From NCBI GenBank assembly GCA_023212645.1, contig JALBYC010000008.1:422526-486525 (forward strand): DNA of 64,000 nucleotides, given 5' to 3'. Below the pieces are notes generated by a model. It worked only from the letters and a program-made list of their open reading frames with translations, made no database searches and was not told the DNA's origin. This DNA is from Farysia itapuensis. Taxonomy: Eukaryota > Basidiomycota > Ustilaginomycetes > Ustilaginales > Ustilaginaceae. Made by a program: the position numbers and the translations under genes. Shown here piece after piece: positions 51,095 to 60,987 of the stretch (within the stretch, counting starts at the first letter, position 1; every line of letters begins with the position of its first letter).

Positions 51095-52273
51095 ATGCGT
51101 TCCTTCGAGCACGAGACCAAGCCAGCGCGTGTCATCTTTGGCAAAGATACGCTACAGAGCAAGCTCAAGGAGGAAGTACAACGGCTCAGCGTGCGTCATG
51201 CTCTGGTACTCAGTACTGCCTTCCAAAAGGATCTGGCCCAACAGACAGCCCAGCTGCTCACTCACAGCGACAGCAGCATCAAGGTCTCAACCTACACCAA
51301 TGCCACAATGCATACTCCTGTCGAGGTGACTGAAGAGGCGATGCGCTCTATGGGTGACGCCGACTGTCTGATAGCAGTGGGGGGCGGATCCACCACTGGT
51401 CTGTCCAAAGCGATTGCGCTACGTCGTCCCGGTATGCCGCAGATCATCGTTCCAACCACCTATGCTGGTTCCGAGGCGACACCAGTAGTTGGACAGACCG
51501 AGAATCAGAAAAAGACCACGGTCAAGAGCAAGGACATTCTCCCAGGCACCATTATCTACGATGTAGGCCTGACTTTGACTTTGCCTGCTACCATGACCTG
51601 CACGTCGGGCCTCAACGCCATTGCACACGCAGTTGAAGGGCTTTAGTGAGTACTCGTGTTCTCTTTTTGGGACCTCAACATTGTACTAAACTTTCTCCTT
51701 TACGCATTCAGTGCGACCGATGCCACGCCGATTACCGATATGTTTGCCGTGCGAGGCATTCGTTCCATGCTGACCGCTTTGGAGGCATTGCAAAGTACCA
51801 GCGAGGGCGACAGGGAAGCCATCATCGACGCTCGTGCCAATGCTCTAGAAGCTAGTTGGCTCTGCGGCACAGTTCTGGGTGGCGTTCACATGGGTCTTCA
51901 CCACAAATTGTGTCATACCATCGGCGGGATGCTCAACACGCCTCACGCCGAGACACACGCCATTCTGTTGCCCTTCACTCTGCTATACAATTACGCCAGC
52001 CTGACTGCAGCACAAAAGACATGCTTTGGTCAGGCATTTGATACGCAAGACGGCTTGCAGATCGCCCAGCGCCTACGAGCCGTTCTGACCAAACAAAGCG
52101 GCGTGCCGCTCTCGTTGAAAGACGTGGGTGTCAGCGAAGAGGACCTGCGCAAGGTGGCAAGTCAGGCTGCATCAGCCCCATATCCCAACCCACGCCCCTT
52201 GTTGGAGGACAAGCTGTTGGTTCTACTGCGCTGTGCCTGGCAAGGTACGCTGGACAGTTCGATTCAAGAATGA
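51095..52273 (+). CDS. Maleylacetate reductase (iron-type alcohol dehydrogenase family)
   Basis: Reduces maleylacetate to 3-oxoadipate with NAD(P)H, the step after hydroxyquinol ring cleavage. Two exons, 51095-51645 and 51712-52273, with a 66-nt intron; the splice gives HAVEGLYATDATPITD and 370 residues in total. The N-terminus FEHETKPARVIFGKDTLQSK and the nucleotide-binding GGGSTTGLSKAIAL (usual GGGSxxGxxKA) are typical. PTTYAGSEATPVVGQTEN, GLNAIAHAVEGL and GGVHMGLHHKLCHTIGGMLN match the maleylacetate reductase subgroup, where the metal-binding His set of other iron alcohol dehydrogenases is reduced. Its partner, a hydroxyquinol-type dioxygenase, is the next gene (convergent, 52472), which strongly supports the assignment. 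Confidence 0.92.
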
Positions 52274-52471
52274 GCAAGTTGCGTTCCCACTCTGTCTCTC
52301 GGTTACGCAGCACCATCATCGAGACACAGCAACAATACAATTCATCCACTGAGCACTCATCCGATTGCTTTCGTGGTCTCTCTCGCAGTTGCACATGAGA
52401 TTAGATGGTGTAAAAAACATATGCGGTGGCACAAGATAGTTGATCGTCTGCTATATTTCAGAAGTGTGATA

Positions 52472-53446
52472 CTATGGGGATGTACGTGCCTGTGCTGCTT
52501 CTTGAACAGTGGGTAGTACTAGATCGTAGGGACAATGCCAGAACGGCTCTTGGCTACGTGCAAAGCCCAACGCCTTTGCACGGGCAGGATCTTGAACTTG
52601 CTTCAGGTCCAACACCAAGGATGTCTTGACGCCAAAGACGGCATCGGAGCGAAGAAAGTCGTCTCCTTCGAAGTAAAGTGCCGTGGTCAAGGAAGCGTAG
52701 CCTGGAGCGGTAACCTGGAGGTGCAAGTGAGCTGGACGAAAGACGTGGCGACCAAGACGTTGAAGCAGCTTTCCGACAGGACCATCGCTGGGAATTGGAT
52801 AAGGCACGGGGCGGACGGCACGAAAGTTGTAGACGCCAGCAGGACCGCTACGAATTCGACCACGACAATCTGCCTTTGTACGACCGTCGTACTGAACGTC
52901 ATAGAAGCCTTCACAATCGGTTTCCCAAGTCTCGATGAGTGCGCCTTCGATCGGTTGGCCGTTGATCCCTTTAACCGTTCCTTCGACGTACATGTATTCA
53001 CCCTTGCCTTCAGAGGCAATGCTCTCTCCAAGATTGATCTCCGTAGCATCAGAAGTTTGAAAGGGACCCAAGATGGTCGGTTCCGTGGCACCTTGCGGCA
53101 CCTTTTTGGCTTGGGAATCGACCAGGGCAGACAGGCCGAGGATATCAGATAAGAGAATGAACTCCTGTCGAACGGGGGAGCAAATTTGACCTACTTGAGT
53201 GAGAAAGAGTAGAGAAGACATCCATTCAGCCTCGGTCAGCTTGACCTCACGAGCAAAGTCGTGCAGGTGTTGTACCAGACTCGCCATGACCTCTTTGAGG
53301 CGAGCATCAGACGAGCGGGCATTGCATTGTTGGACAATGTCGGTGATGGTGTGCTCGTTGAGATCGATAGGCAAGGAGGGGATGTCCGCTTTGGTAGGCT
53401 GTTCTGGCTTGAAGGGTAGGCCTTGATCTTGCTCTTTGATAGCCAT
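52472..53446 (-). CDS. Intradiol ring-cleavage dioxygenase, hydroxyquinol 1,2-dioxygenase type
   Basis: Non-heme Fe(III) enzyme that opens the ring of hydroxyquinol (1,2,4-trihydroxybenzene) or catechol between the hydroxyl-bearing carbons. Single exon of 324 residues from the ATG complementary to 53444-53446. The N-terminal dimerisation helices (REVKLTEAEWMSSLLFLTQV; RQEFILLSDILGLSALVD) are the kind found in catechol/hydroxyquinol dioxygenases, not in protocatechuate 3,4-dioxygenase. Predicted iron ligands are Tyr182 (GFYDVQ), Tyr216 (VPYPIP), His240 and His242 (RPAHLHLQV). The loop GPFQTSDATEINLG is also family-like. Hydroxyquinol is preferred as substrate because maleylacetate reductase is adjacent; catechol remains possible. 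It is divergent from the Zn2Cys6 regulator. Confidence 0.9.
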   Translation of the reverse strand: MAIKEQDQGLPFKPEQPTKADIPSLPIDLNEHTITDIVQQCNARSSDARLKEVMASLVQHLHDFAREVKLTEAEWMSSLLFLTQVGQICSPVRQEFILLSDILGLSALVDSQAKKVPQGATEPTILGPFQTSDATEINLGESIASEGKGEYMYVEGTVKGINGQPIEGALIETWETDCEGFYDVQYDGRTKADCRGRIRSGPAGVYNFRAVRPVPYPIPSDGPVGKLLQRLGRHVFRPAHLHLQVTAPGYASLTTALYFEGDDFLRSDAVFGVKTSLVLDLKQVQDPARAKALGFARSQEPFWHCPYDLVLPTVQEAAQARTSP

Positions 53447-53844
53447 GTTGTCGCGTACTCTGTGTGTGGTATTAGCAAGGAAAGCGTGAGGAGCGGTCTA
53501 GATATGTCCAGGCACTGAGAGCTGCATCGGTCTTCCCCACATCTGTTCCATCAGCTCCGAGACGTACGGAAATGATTCCGATCCTTGTCAATAGATCTTC
53601 GCCGGATCTCCATCTGAGGCGAATGTTGCTCCTCGGCGATGAAGTTGACATGGAGAAGGCGTTGAACAGGTCCGAACTCAATTTTGAGCGAGCACCGCGT
53701 CTCGACCCGCGGCCGTGCGCCGAGCAACGGAGATGAAGCAGAGCCGCGCTCACTTTTGGCATTTTCCGATCTCTCCACTCCAGTCGCATACCCCACGTTA
53801 CGGGACACAAGCCGGTATCCACTCCTCGTTAAGGTTCCGAATCG
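53447..53844. promoter_or_regulatory. Divergent promoter between dioxygenase and Zn2Cys6 regulator, with five TCCGA motifs
   Basis: No gene. TCCGA occurs at 53556-53560, 53577-53581, 53671-53675, 53765-53769 and 53836-53840, all in one orientation. Chance would give about 0.8 in this length (both strands counted). CGG/CCG triplets are the usual contact of Zn2Cys6 proteins, so autoregulation or cluster control is a reasonable guess. Confidence 0.35.
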
Positions 53845-56087
53845 ATGACGGAGCCCAGGATGGCTGCCCCATCACCGACTGCCAGCCCTGACAAGGGCTC
53901 TGCAACCCCTGCGAAGAAGAAGAGAAAATCACCGGTATGTGCAGCGATGAAAAGTTGTATGACAAAGTTCAGGCTCACTGATCCATCCATGCATCCGTAT
54001 CCCAGCTCGTCTCCAAAGCCAAATCGTGTGCTGGATGTCGCAAAGCCAAGCTTCGCTGTAACATGATATGGCCTTGCGCCAATTGCGTCAGACGAGGGTT
54101 GGCACATGCATGTCCTGGATTTATACCGCAGGAACAAGATGTGATGTCCGATGACCATCTACCGCATGTTTCATTCGACACGGCACACGCGTTGGCTTCC
54201 CTAGCTGACGCCGCGACTGCTGAGTCTCGCCAAGTCGGCATAGCCCAGGTCGAGGGCCTTTCCCAGGACGTGACGACGCCGTCTCCGTTACAACGTCAAG
54301 CGGACACATTGCCACGCAGTGGGCCGAGCTCTTTTGGCGGATGGCCTCAGTACTATGGCCAATCGGCACACAGCAGCTACCTGGCAACTAATTTTTCGGA
54401 AACGCCACCACCATCAACGTCAGAAGATAGGACAATCGCGGCGAAACCAGGGCAAGCTCGCAGGGCCACTGAAGATGCTTGGGTCCAACTCGATACAGAC
54501 TACAAGTTCTTTCTGGATAATGTTCAAGATGGCCTGGATGAATCTGTCGTGACAGACTATGAGGCATCCATTGCCTGGATGTTCTGCCCGATCGAAGCTG
54601 CCGAACTCAGATTCTTGTTCACCGGCTTGGACGACGACTCGTTGGCACTGTGTCTCGTCGCCAAGGTCATCATGTTTGATTGGCAGAAGGCGTTGCATCA
54701 AGACCCGCCAGCGGGACAGGATCGCGTTCGAGACGTGGCCTTTCAGCAGTGCTGGAGAAAGTTGGACAAGGCTCAGTGGAGTCGATGCAACTCATTGACG
54801 ATCCAGCAGGCACTGTTCCTGCTCTGTGTCTTTCTGCTCAATTTTGAGGGCGGTCGGATGTCCGACAGGTTCTCGTCGATCTTTGGTATATGCGTTGCCA
54901 AGGCGATCGAATCGGGCCTCTACACCGATGCAAAGGTGGGCAAAGGCGACAATGAAGCTGTTCAGCGTCAACGACAGAGGCTATTTTGGGAGCTGTACTC
55001 ATTGGATGCTTTCCGATCGCTGGCCTACTGCAGACCATGCTTCTTTCAAGACAGCACAATCACAGCGGCCAAGCCAAGCATGTTGACCGACGATGATGCG
55101 TTCCACGCCATCAAGTACGAGAACGCACAAATCATCAATCGCTTCATGACGCATTACCTACATTCATCTCGCACTGACTTCGAAGAGACCATGGATCTCG
55201 ACCTTCAAATTCGCCAGCTGTTTGAGCGGATCCCATCCCAACTGCGCGTGGGCAGAGCCAATCGGCTTAGTAGTGGCCGACAACAGACCACTCGCCACAT
55301 CTTGCAAGGCTGCACAATTGCACTCAACATTCACCAAACTTTACTGACGCTCTACCGCCCCTGGTTCGTCTCCATCACCTTGGAAGAGGCTCAGGAAAAG
55401 GGCAAGCGACACTCGCCACAGTTCCAGCGCGCTAAGCTCTGTATTGGCGAATCAGCCAGCGCCATGATCGATCTATGCAGTCGTGCTTATGCCGTCGACC
55501 CGCAGACTACCATGCATTGGGCCTTCTTTCTCCATCACACCTTCAATGCTGGCGTTTGTCGCGCCATGCAGGCCATCTATGGCAACGTTAGCGATCCTCT
55601 TTACTACAGCGCTGTTGACGACGTCGACGAAGCCATGGCGCTGCTTGAAAAGACACAGGAACATGGCCGCGGTCGCGTGTGGCTACCCAAGGCTAACGTA
55701 TTGAGGAAACTGCGTCAGCGAATCGACAGGGTAGCCAATGCCACGGCTCGCACTAACGGAGGGGACCGGTCTCGTCGAGCCAGCTACTTTGGTCTGTTGG
55801 GAGCCAGCGTACCAGTAGCACCTAATGACGAATCAAGTAGCGCCGGTCGCCATCAGCTACAGCCTGCCACGGAGTCATCCTCAACAGCACTCCTAGGCGG
55901 TGAAGGTGTTGCAACTGCTACGCCCGACGATCTCAGCTCAGTGTCGGGATGGCTCGAGCTGCTCAACACTGATGCTTTCACACTTCCCATGGCCGATCTT
56001 TGGAGTGCTTCTGGTCTTCCATCGTTCGACCCACCTCCCAATGTCGCTCAGCCCTCCGACTCGACTTGGACCACGTCATTGAGCTAG
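53845..56087 (+). CDS. Zn2Cys6 transcription factor, probable cluster regulator
   Basis: Nuclear fungal binuclear-zinc regulator. Two exons, 53845-53934 and 54006-56087, joined across a 71-nt intron, give 723 residues. The splice is needed to reach the DNA-binding domain, at about residues 38-65: CAGCRKAKLRCNMIWPCANC, then VRRGLAHAC, i.e. Cys-X2-Cys-X6-Cys-X5-Cys-X2-Cys-X8-Cys with all six cysteines. Basic residues (KKKRKS) precede it. The middle homology region of fungal-specific factors is seen at about residues 200-500 (FLLCVFLLNFEGGRMSDRFS; GICVAKAIESGLYTDAKVG; RQRLFWELYSLDAFRSLAYC). It does not look like the AROM-derived quinate activator QutA/QA-1F. Control of the surrounding genes is inferred from its central position. 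Confidence 0.88.
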
Positions 56088-56148
56088 TAGACAATTGTCA
56101 TGTCCTCAAACACATTCGATGAACACAGTACGAATGGTGATTAGGTCT

Positions 56149-57162
56149 CTATAGTGACAATGGTTCCGGGATGCCGTTCACGTTGAGTTCGTCCCGGGTT
56201 GCGGCCTGCTTCCATAGCTCGTCCTGAGCCGTCTGTGCCTGCTGGTCAGTCAGATCGACGCCACTAAAGAGGCGCCACACTGTCTGGACTTGCTCGGCAA
56301 TGACATGAATGCCTTCAATCACACGCCATCCGTGTTTCTGCGCCAAGCTGAAGGTGCGAGTAATCCGAGGCTTGTAGGCCATTTCTAGCAAGGTGCCGTG
56401 AGTTTGCTTCAACACGAGGTCCAGTACGGCGCTGGCACGTTTTTCTGCTTCTGACTTTGGCTCCAGATCTGGAACGCAGCTGACGGCTAGCAACTTGGCT
56501 GGCTGATTCGGGCCAGATGTTTGAGCGAGGATGGTCTCGGCCTGATCGAGGGTCTGGAGGTGTGTGATGGTAGGCATGTCCATCGAAACAGCACCGAAAC
56601 CTTTTTGCACGTCTTTGACTAAGCCTTTCACCTCGTCGTCGTCACGATTGATGATGAAGATGGTACGACAGCCCAACTTAGCCAATGCGTAGGCAGCTGC
56701 TCGACTGGCCCCACCTGCTCCAATGATCAAACCGTTGCGCCCGTACCCTGCCTGAGGTGAGGCCTGCACATCTTGTAGCATCAGGTCTTTCTGCAGCGGT
56801 CGCAAGATGCCGATCCAGTCAGTGTTGGCACCCATCAGCTTACCGTCCCGCTGATAAACGTTGTTGATAGCGCCAATTGCCCGAGCAGCTGCATCGACCT
56901 CATCGACCGCATCCAATAGTTGGATCTTGAAGGGCATTGTCGGAACGCATCCTCTGAAATCCGGCCGACGAATGTGTCGCAGCGCTTCTTCCTTGGTCTG
57001 TACGTCGAGATTGCTGAAATGCCATTGGGAACCAAGCTGTTGTGCGACGCTGTTGTGAATTACGGGAGCCATGGCATGGCTGACACCTGTACCAACCAAG
57101 TAAAGCTGGCCAGGATCTTGCAGAGAGGGAGGTGCGCCTTCTTGTGCTGCAACTAAGCCCAT
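56149..57162 (-). CDS. Shikimate/quinate dehydrogenase-like protein lacking the SxS substrate serines
   Basis: Single exon. The ATG complementary to 57160-57162 (MGLVAAQEGAPPS) gives 337 residues and starts just before the domain; a TATA-like element sits 60-70 bases before it. An upstream in-frame ATG at 57324 would add 54 residues of unlike composition. The protein has the catalytic-type Lys in TMPFK, the Asp in GANTDWIGI and a nucleotide-binding GAGGASRAAAYALAKLG. Where true shikimate dehydrogenases have HSxSP, this has HAMAPVIHN, so both carboxylate-binding serines are replaced by Ala. It resembles the N-terminal half of the fusion protein encoded at 58187-60319 (HNxVAQQLG, TMPFK), suggesting duplication. 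Activity on quinate or shikimate is uncertain; another ring acid or alcohol may be the substrate. Confidence 0.75.
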   Translation of the reverse strand: MGLVAAQEGAPPSLQDPGQLYLVGTGVSHAMAPVIHNSVAQQLGSQWHFSNLDVQTKEEALRHIRRPDFRGCVPTMPFKIQLLDAVDEVDAAARAIGAINNVYQRDGKLMGANTDWIGILRPLQKDLMLQDVQASPQAGYGRNGLIIGAGGASRAAAYALAKLGCRTIFIINRDDDEVKGLVKDVQKGFGAVSMDMPTITHLQTLDQAETILAQTSGPNQPAKLLAVSCVPDLEPKSEAEKRASAVLDLVLKQTHGTLLEMAYKPRITRTFSLAQKHGWRVIEGIHVIAEQVQTVWRLFSGVDLTDQQAQTAQDELWKQAATRDELNVNGIPEPLSL

Positions 57163-57553
57163 TATGGCGACGACGTCTGGTGTGAACGGATGGTGTGAAG
57201 GTTGCGAGAGGGAGATCTGATGCTTTTTATCGCGCCGGACAAGGCCAGGCAGGCGTATAGCTCGCGGCTCAATCGGACTTGTGGCTTGGGCAAGTGTCAA
57301 ATTACACTGCGTACTCCGAAGCATTCTAGCATTATTTGGCCCTTGTCGCCTACAAACCCTGCATCGGACTTAAACAGCTGCGTGCCGAGCACACCGCCAA
57401 TAGCTCTTTTCACTCTGCCCACCACGCTGCATTTCGGAATAGGGACGAGTCTTCCAGCTCTGCTCCACCCCTGGCCAAGCAGAGCTCGGTCCGCGATGAG
57501 CGCCTTCATCGTCAGTCTGAAATGCTTTCCTCCATCTCTTCTACGCTGTCAAG
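57163..57553. promoter_or_regulatory. Divergent promoter between dehydrogenase-like gene and dehydroquinase gene
   Basis: No gene. TCGGA/TCCGA occurs at 57273-57277, 57315-57319, 57364-57368 and 57434-57438; two of these share the longer form ATCGGACTT. On the minus strand a TATA-like GATAAAAAG lies at 57223-57231, 61-69 bases before the start at 57162. Confidence 0.35.
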
Positions 57554-58101
57554 ATGCTGTCCTCTCCCAATACTGATCATCCTACCGTACTGGTACGTCT
57601 AGCCGTTGCTGTGGCAAAGTGATGGTACTACGAGAAAGAAGCTGACAACTCGTTGTTGCGAATGGCTAGCTGATCAATGGTCCCAACCTCAACTTGCTGG
57701 GCACCCGCGAACCGGACAAGTATGGTAGCCAGACGCTGTCCGATGTGGTTGCGCAAAGCGAAAGCGTGTGTACCGAGCTAGGTCTTTGCCTCGAAACCTT
57801 TCAGTCCAATCACGAAGGACATATCGTTGATCGTATCCACAGCGTGCAGGGCCGAGCTCACTCGACCGTGTTGATCATGAACCCAGGTGCTTTCACTCAC
57901 ACATCAGTCGCCATCAGGGACGCCATTAATGGCGTGCAAGTGCCCGTGATTGAAATTCACATTACAAACGTACACAAACGAGAACCGTTTCGTCATCACT
58001 CGTACATTTCCGACATTGCCGTTGGCGTGGTCGCTGGATTTGGTACTTATGGTTACGAAGCGGCCATTCGTCTTGCTTCTCAACTGCTCAAGCCAAAGTG
58101 A
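57554..58101 (+). CDS. Type II 3-dehydroquinate dehydratase (catabolic, qa-2/QutE-like)
   Basis: Converts 3-dehydroquinate to 3-dehydroshikimate. Two exons, 57554-57592 and 57670-58101, with a 77-nt intron, give 156 residues. The first exon encodes only 13 residues ([13 protein letters not shown]), and the splice continues into the family signature [20 protein letters not shown], containing the catalytic Tyr (residue 31). Other marks are [15 protein letters not shown] and [20 protein letters not shown] with the catalytic-type His and Arg. The length is normal for a type II enzyme. In fungi the biosynthetic activity sits in the pentafunctional AROM protein, so a free type II enzyme points to quinate catabolism. 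It ends 85 bases from the convergent fusion gene. Confidence 0.94.
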
Positions 58102-58186
58102 ACTGTCTTCCAGCTCGCTTAGTAGGAACACATATTCATGTTTGTCAATCAAATTTTGTCTTCTGAATCAGTGTATTTGGCGCAGG

Positions 58187-60319
58187 CTATGCGTCACTAG
58201 AAAGCATGTCCTGGCAGCGTTTCCAGCCCAGCTGAGCACGTTGAGCTTGACGGAGTGGCATAGCATCGTCAGCCTGCTTGAGCTCCGCGTTCATTATCTC
58301 GGCACTGACAGTTCCGTCAAAGCCAATGTCCTCGAAGATGACGCGTAGCAAGGGCAGCAAAGGGAGGTATCCTTCGCAGGCAAAATTGCGACAGGATCTG
58401 TTCCATGCCATCTTGCTGTTTGCATGCATGCTAGGATCGAACAAGGAATGGTCGAGGCTCAAGGGTGGGGTCATACGTTGAGCATCACCCACTTGAATGT
58501 AAAAGATCTTTTGCCGATTGACCGTCTGCTTGGCGAGATGACCAGCAAAGGTGGTACGCAAATCGTTGAGGCAGTTTTGCAGGCGAATCTCCGCATCGTA
58601 CCGCATGCCGTCGGTGCTTGCCGGATCGGCCCAGCATTCTCCCAGGATCTGGAAAGTGTCGAGTACGATACCAAAGTTGGGCAGGTCGACCGCCTCGACC
58701 TCCTTCCAGGCATCCTGCCATCGGCTGGTCCAGGCACCAAACGCCATAGCCTCATAAGCAAAGCGGATTCGTGGCTTGCCCTGCTCTTGCCGTCCAATGA
58801 GACCAGCCTGAGCTATAGCACGCAAGTCAGCAATCACGATCTCGGGATCGGCAACGGAGAGCTTCTTGAACATCATTGAAGGAACCTGGATCAGGTCCGT
58901 CCCTAGAATATCCGCCACCTCGAACCAGAGCGGCAAGACATCCTGTACTCGACGGTCGCGCTCCTGCCGATCACGCAGACCCGCGTAATTAAGCCATGGT
59001 TGTAGGCAAATGACGCTGAGTCGATGGCTGTCGCAGAGCTGGCGTATATATTGAGCACCGGCCAGAATCTCCGCATCGGTTGGCGTCTGCTCGATCGGCT
59101 TCTTGGCCAGTCGCAGCGAAGCTACACGTACGCATTCGTAGAAGATCTCGATGCCGTCAAAACGCTCGGCTGCCGCTGCTGCCACCTTTGCCTCGATTGT
59201 ATGGGCTTCCGCATAGCCCAAGGAAGCGGACATGACACCATGCGGCATGGCGCTGAGTCGTTCCGCCAAAGACCGTGTGGTAGCGCTTGAAGATTGCAAC
59301 GCCAAGCTTTGGGAAGCTAGTTGACGCATCTTGTCGCGCACCTGCCCCTGGGGGATTGAGTTAAATAAGGAGGATCCTGTACCTAACCAGATGCGCCACT
59401 GTTCGATCAATTGCGCCCCTAGAACCTCGATACCGGACAGCGTTTGCCAGCCATCGGCGTGTGCGATGCGCATGATGCGAGTGACCAGCGGCTTGAAACA
59501 CATGTCGATCAACATGCAGGGAGTCGTCTTTGCTTGATATCGATGTAGACGTCCGACCAACAAGAGGTCGAGCACCTCATGCATCCTATCCTCGGCTGCA
59601 GACAGCTCCTTTGTTGCGTCTGATGAATTTTGCTGCATCATGGCGACATCGGGAATGCAATTGACGGCCAACGAGGGGCTAATTCCCTGCGCGAGCAGCC
59701 GTTCTGCCTGGCTCGGAGAGGTGACGTGAAACACAGATTCTGCCAGAGGAACCTTGCTGCCTTGTGCTTGCACAGCGGCTTGCAAGTCGTCGATCATTGT
59801 CTGCACTGCGCTGGCTGAGCGGGCCACGACCAAGACCGTGGGACAGTGCAACATGAAGATCATCGCCCAGATGGCCGCCCGGGCAGCCCCACCTGAGCCG
59901 ATGACGAGACCGATCCGTTGCGGAATGCGCTGCAGTACGCTATCATTCTCTAGAAATACCTGAGCAATACCAGCTGCGTCCGTGTTGTGGCCGTGGTATT
60001 GAAGCACGCCATCTTGCTGTCCTTTGAGCACGCTGATGGTGTTGACCGCGCCGATAGCCTTGGCGTCCGCGTGGATGTGATCCAGGCGGGCCATGATGGT
60101 CGATTTGAACGGCATCGTGACCGCGCCAAATCCAAATTCAGGTCCTTGCATGTGTTGCCAGACCTGTTCCTCTTCTGCGTACTCGCCATGGTGAAAAGTC
60201 CACGGTAGGCCTAGCTGTTGTGCCACAAAGTTGTGCACGGCCGGTCCTACGCTGTGCTTGATTGGGAAACCAAAGGTTGCGCCCTGCAACGGCTCGCCGA
60301 TACGATCAATGAGCGACAT
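58187..60319 (-). CDS. Bifunctional quinate/shikimate dehydrogenase - 3-dehydroshikimate dehydratase fusion
   Basis: Single exon of 710 residues from the ATG complementary to 60317-60319. Residues 1-300 are a shikimate/quinate dehydrogenase: FGFPIKHSVGPAVHNFVAQQ, TMPFK, HNTDAAGI and the nucleotide site GSGGAARAAIWA. The first substrate Ser is kept (HS), the second is Gly. Residues from about 360 on form a xylose-isomerase-like TIM barrel of the QsuB/qa-4 dehydroshikimate dehydratase type. Putative metal ligands are Glu523 (FAYEAMAF), Asp554 (VLDTFQ), Gln609 (FYIQVGDAQR) and Glu674 (SAEIMNAE); the 31-residue Glu-Asp spacing is what I expect for QsuB-type enzymes. One chain could take quinate or shikimate through its oxo-acid towards protocatechuate, with dehydroquinase acting between on the quinate route. 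Confidence 0.88.
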   Translation of the reverse strand: MSLIDRIGEPLQGATFGFPIKHSVGPAVHNFVAQQLGLPWTFHHGEYAEEEQVWQHMQGPEFGFGAVTMPFKSTIMARLDHIHADAKAIGAVNTISVLKGQQDGVLQYHGHNTDAAGIAQVFLENDSVLQRIPQRIGLVIGSGGAARAAIWAMIFMLHCPTVLVVARSASAVQTMIDDLQAAVQAQGSKVPLAESVFHVTSPSQAERLLAQGISPSLAVNCIPDVAMMQQNSSDATKELSAAEDRMHEVLDLLLVGRLHRYQAKTTPCMLIDMCFKPLVTRIMRIAHADGWQTLSGIEVLGAQLIEQWRIWLGTGSSLFNSIPQGQVRDKMRQLASQSLALQSSSATTRSLAERLSAMPHGVMSASLGYAEAHTIEAKVAAAAAERFDGIEIFYECVRVASLRLAKKPIEQTPTDAEILAGAQYIRQLCDSHRLSVICLQPWLNYAGLRDRQERDRRVQDVLPLWFEVADILGTDLIQVPSMMFKKLSVADPEIVIADLRAIAQAGLIGRQEQGKPRIRFAYEAMAFGAWTSRWQDAWKEVEAVDLPNFGIVLDTFQILGECWADPASTDGMRYDAEIRLQNCLNDLRTTFAGHLAKQTVNRQKIFYIQVGDAQRMTPPLSLDHSLFDPSMHANSKMAWNRSCRNFACEGYLPLLPLLRVIFEDIGFDGTVSAEIMNAELKQADDAMPLRQAQRAQLGWKRCQDMLSSDA

Positions 60320-60987
60320 GACTGGTATGTTTGACTATCTTCAGGGTATGAGCGAGAGCTGGCAGCAGACGTTTTGCAGGGACATATATGATCGAAGTCA
60401 GCCGAGCGGGAAAGGTGCAAGTCCAGAGCCGAGCTGGGCTTTCAGAGGTACAGCTCCGATTCATGTCCGGTCGCCTTTTGTGTCAGGTCCGATCTGATCT
60501 TCCACGATATCCAGTCGCGCATGCTCCGTACACATGTGCCCCTTGTCGTACAAAGACGTTCTGTTTGCGAAGAGACGGTCTGACTCGAAGATGCCAATCT
60601 ATCCCAACACTTATCCTTTCCGTCCCTTGCTTTCGCGTCAAATTGCCGAGAGCGAGATTACAGTTTTCCGATTTGCGCCGCCCTTGCTTGATTCTGTAAG
60701 TCAACTGGGCTCTGCTTCACAGACGATCTTCGGCCTAGACACCGGCTATCACAACTGCTCTGTCACAGCCAGTCGACCAATACAAGCGCACATGCTTAAG
60801 CTGACAATTGCCAAAGTCCAAGTCGATCTCGAGCTCTAAGAACATTGTCTATGCGCTGTGAGACCTGTGCTCTTGGTCCAAACCACACTCACTCACATTC
60901 ACGCCAGTAAGAGTATGATACAGAAGCTTGCGTGTCAACCACATTGTGATAGATCTTCGAGGGATATTGCTTAATGGCAGAGTTCGT
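60320..60987. other. Intergenic region upstream of fusion gene (668 bp)
   Basis: Holds the minus-strand promoter of the fusion gene (TATA-like ATATAT at 60384-60389, about 65 bases from the start) and the 3' end of the next gene. TCCGA occurs at 60455-60459, 60488-60492 and 60667-60671. A small plus-strand open frame (60591-60839, 82 codons) has no recognisable homology. Confidence 0.4.

Noticed and set aside
57163..57324. Longer N-terminus (54 residues) for the HAMAP dehydrogenase
   Set aside because: The extra residues are not domain-like and a TATA-like element at 57223-57231 would fall inside the coding part. The shorter start is preferred but not proven.
60591..60839. 82-codon open frame between the fusion gene and quinate dehydrogenase
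   Set aside because: No recognised motif; a possible GTAAGT..CACAG intron in it would be only about 30 nt. Not strong enough to call a gene.
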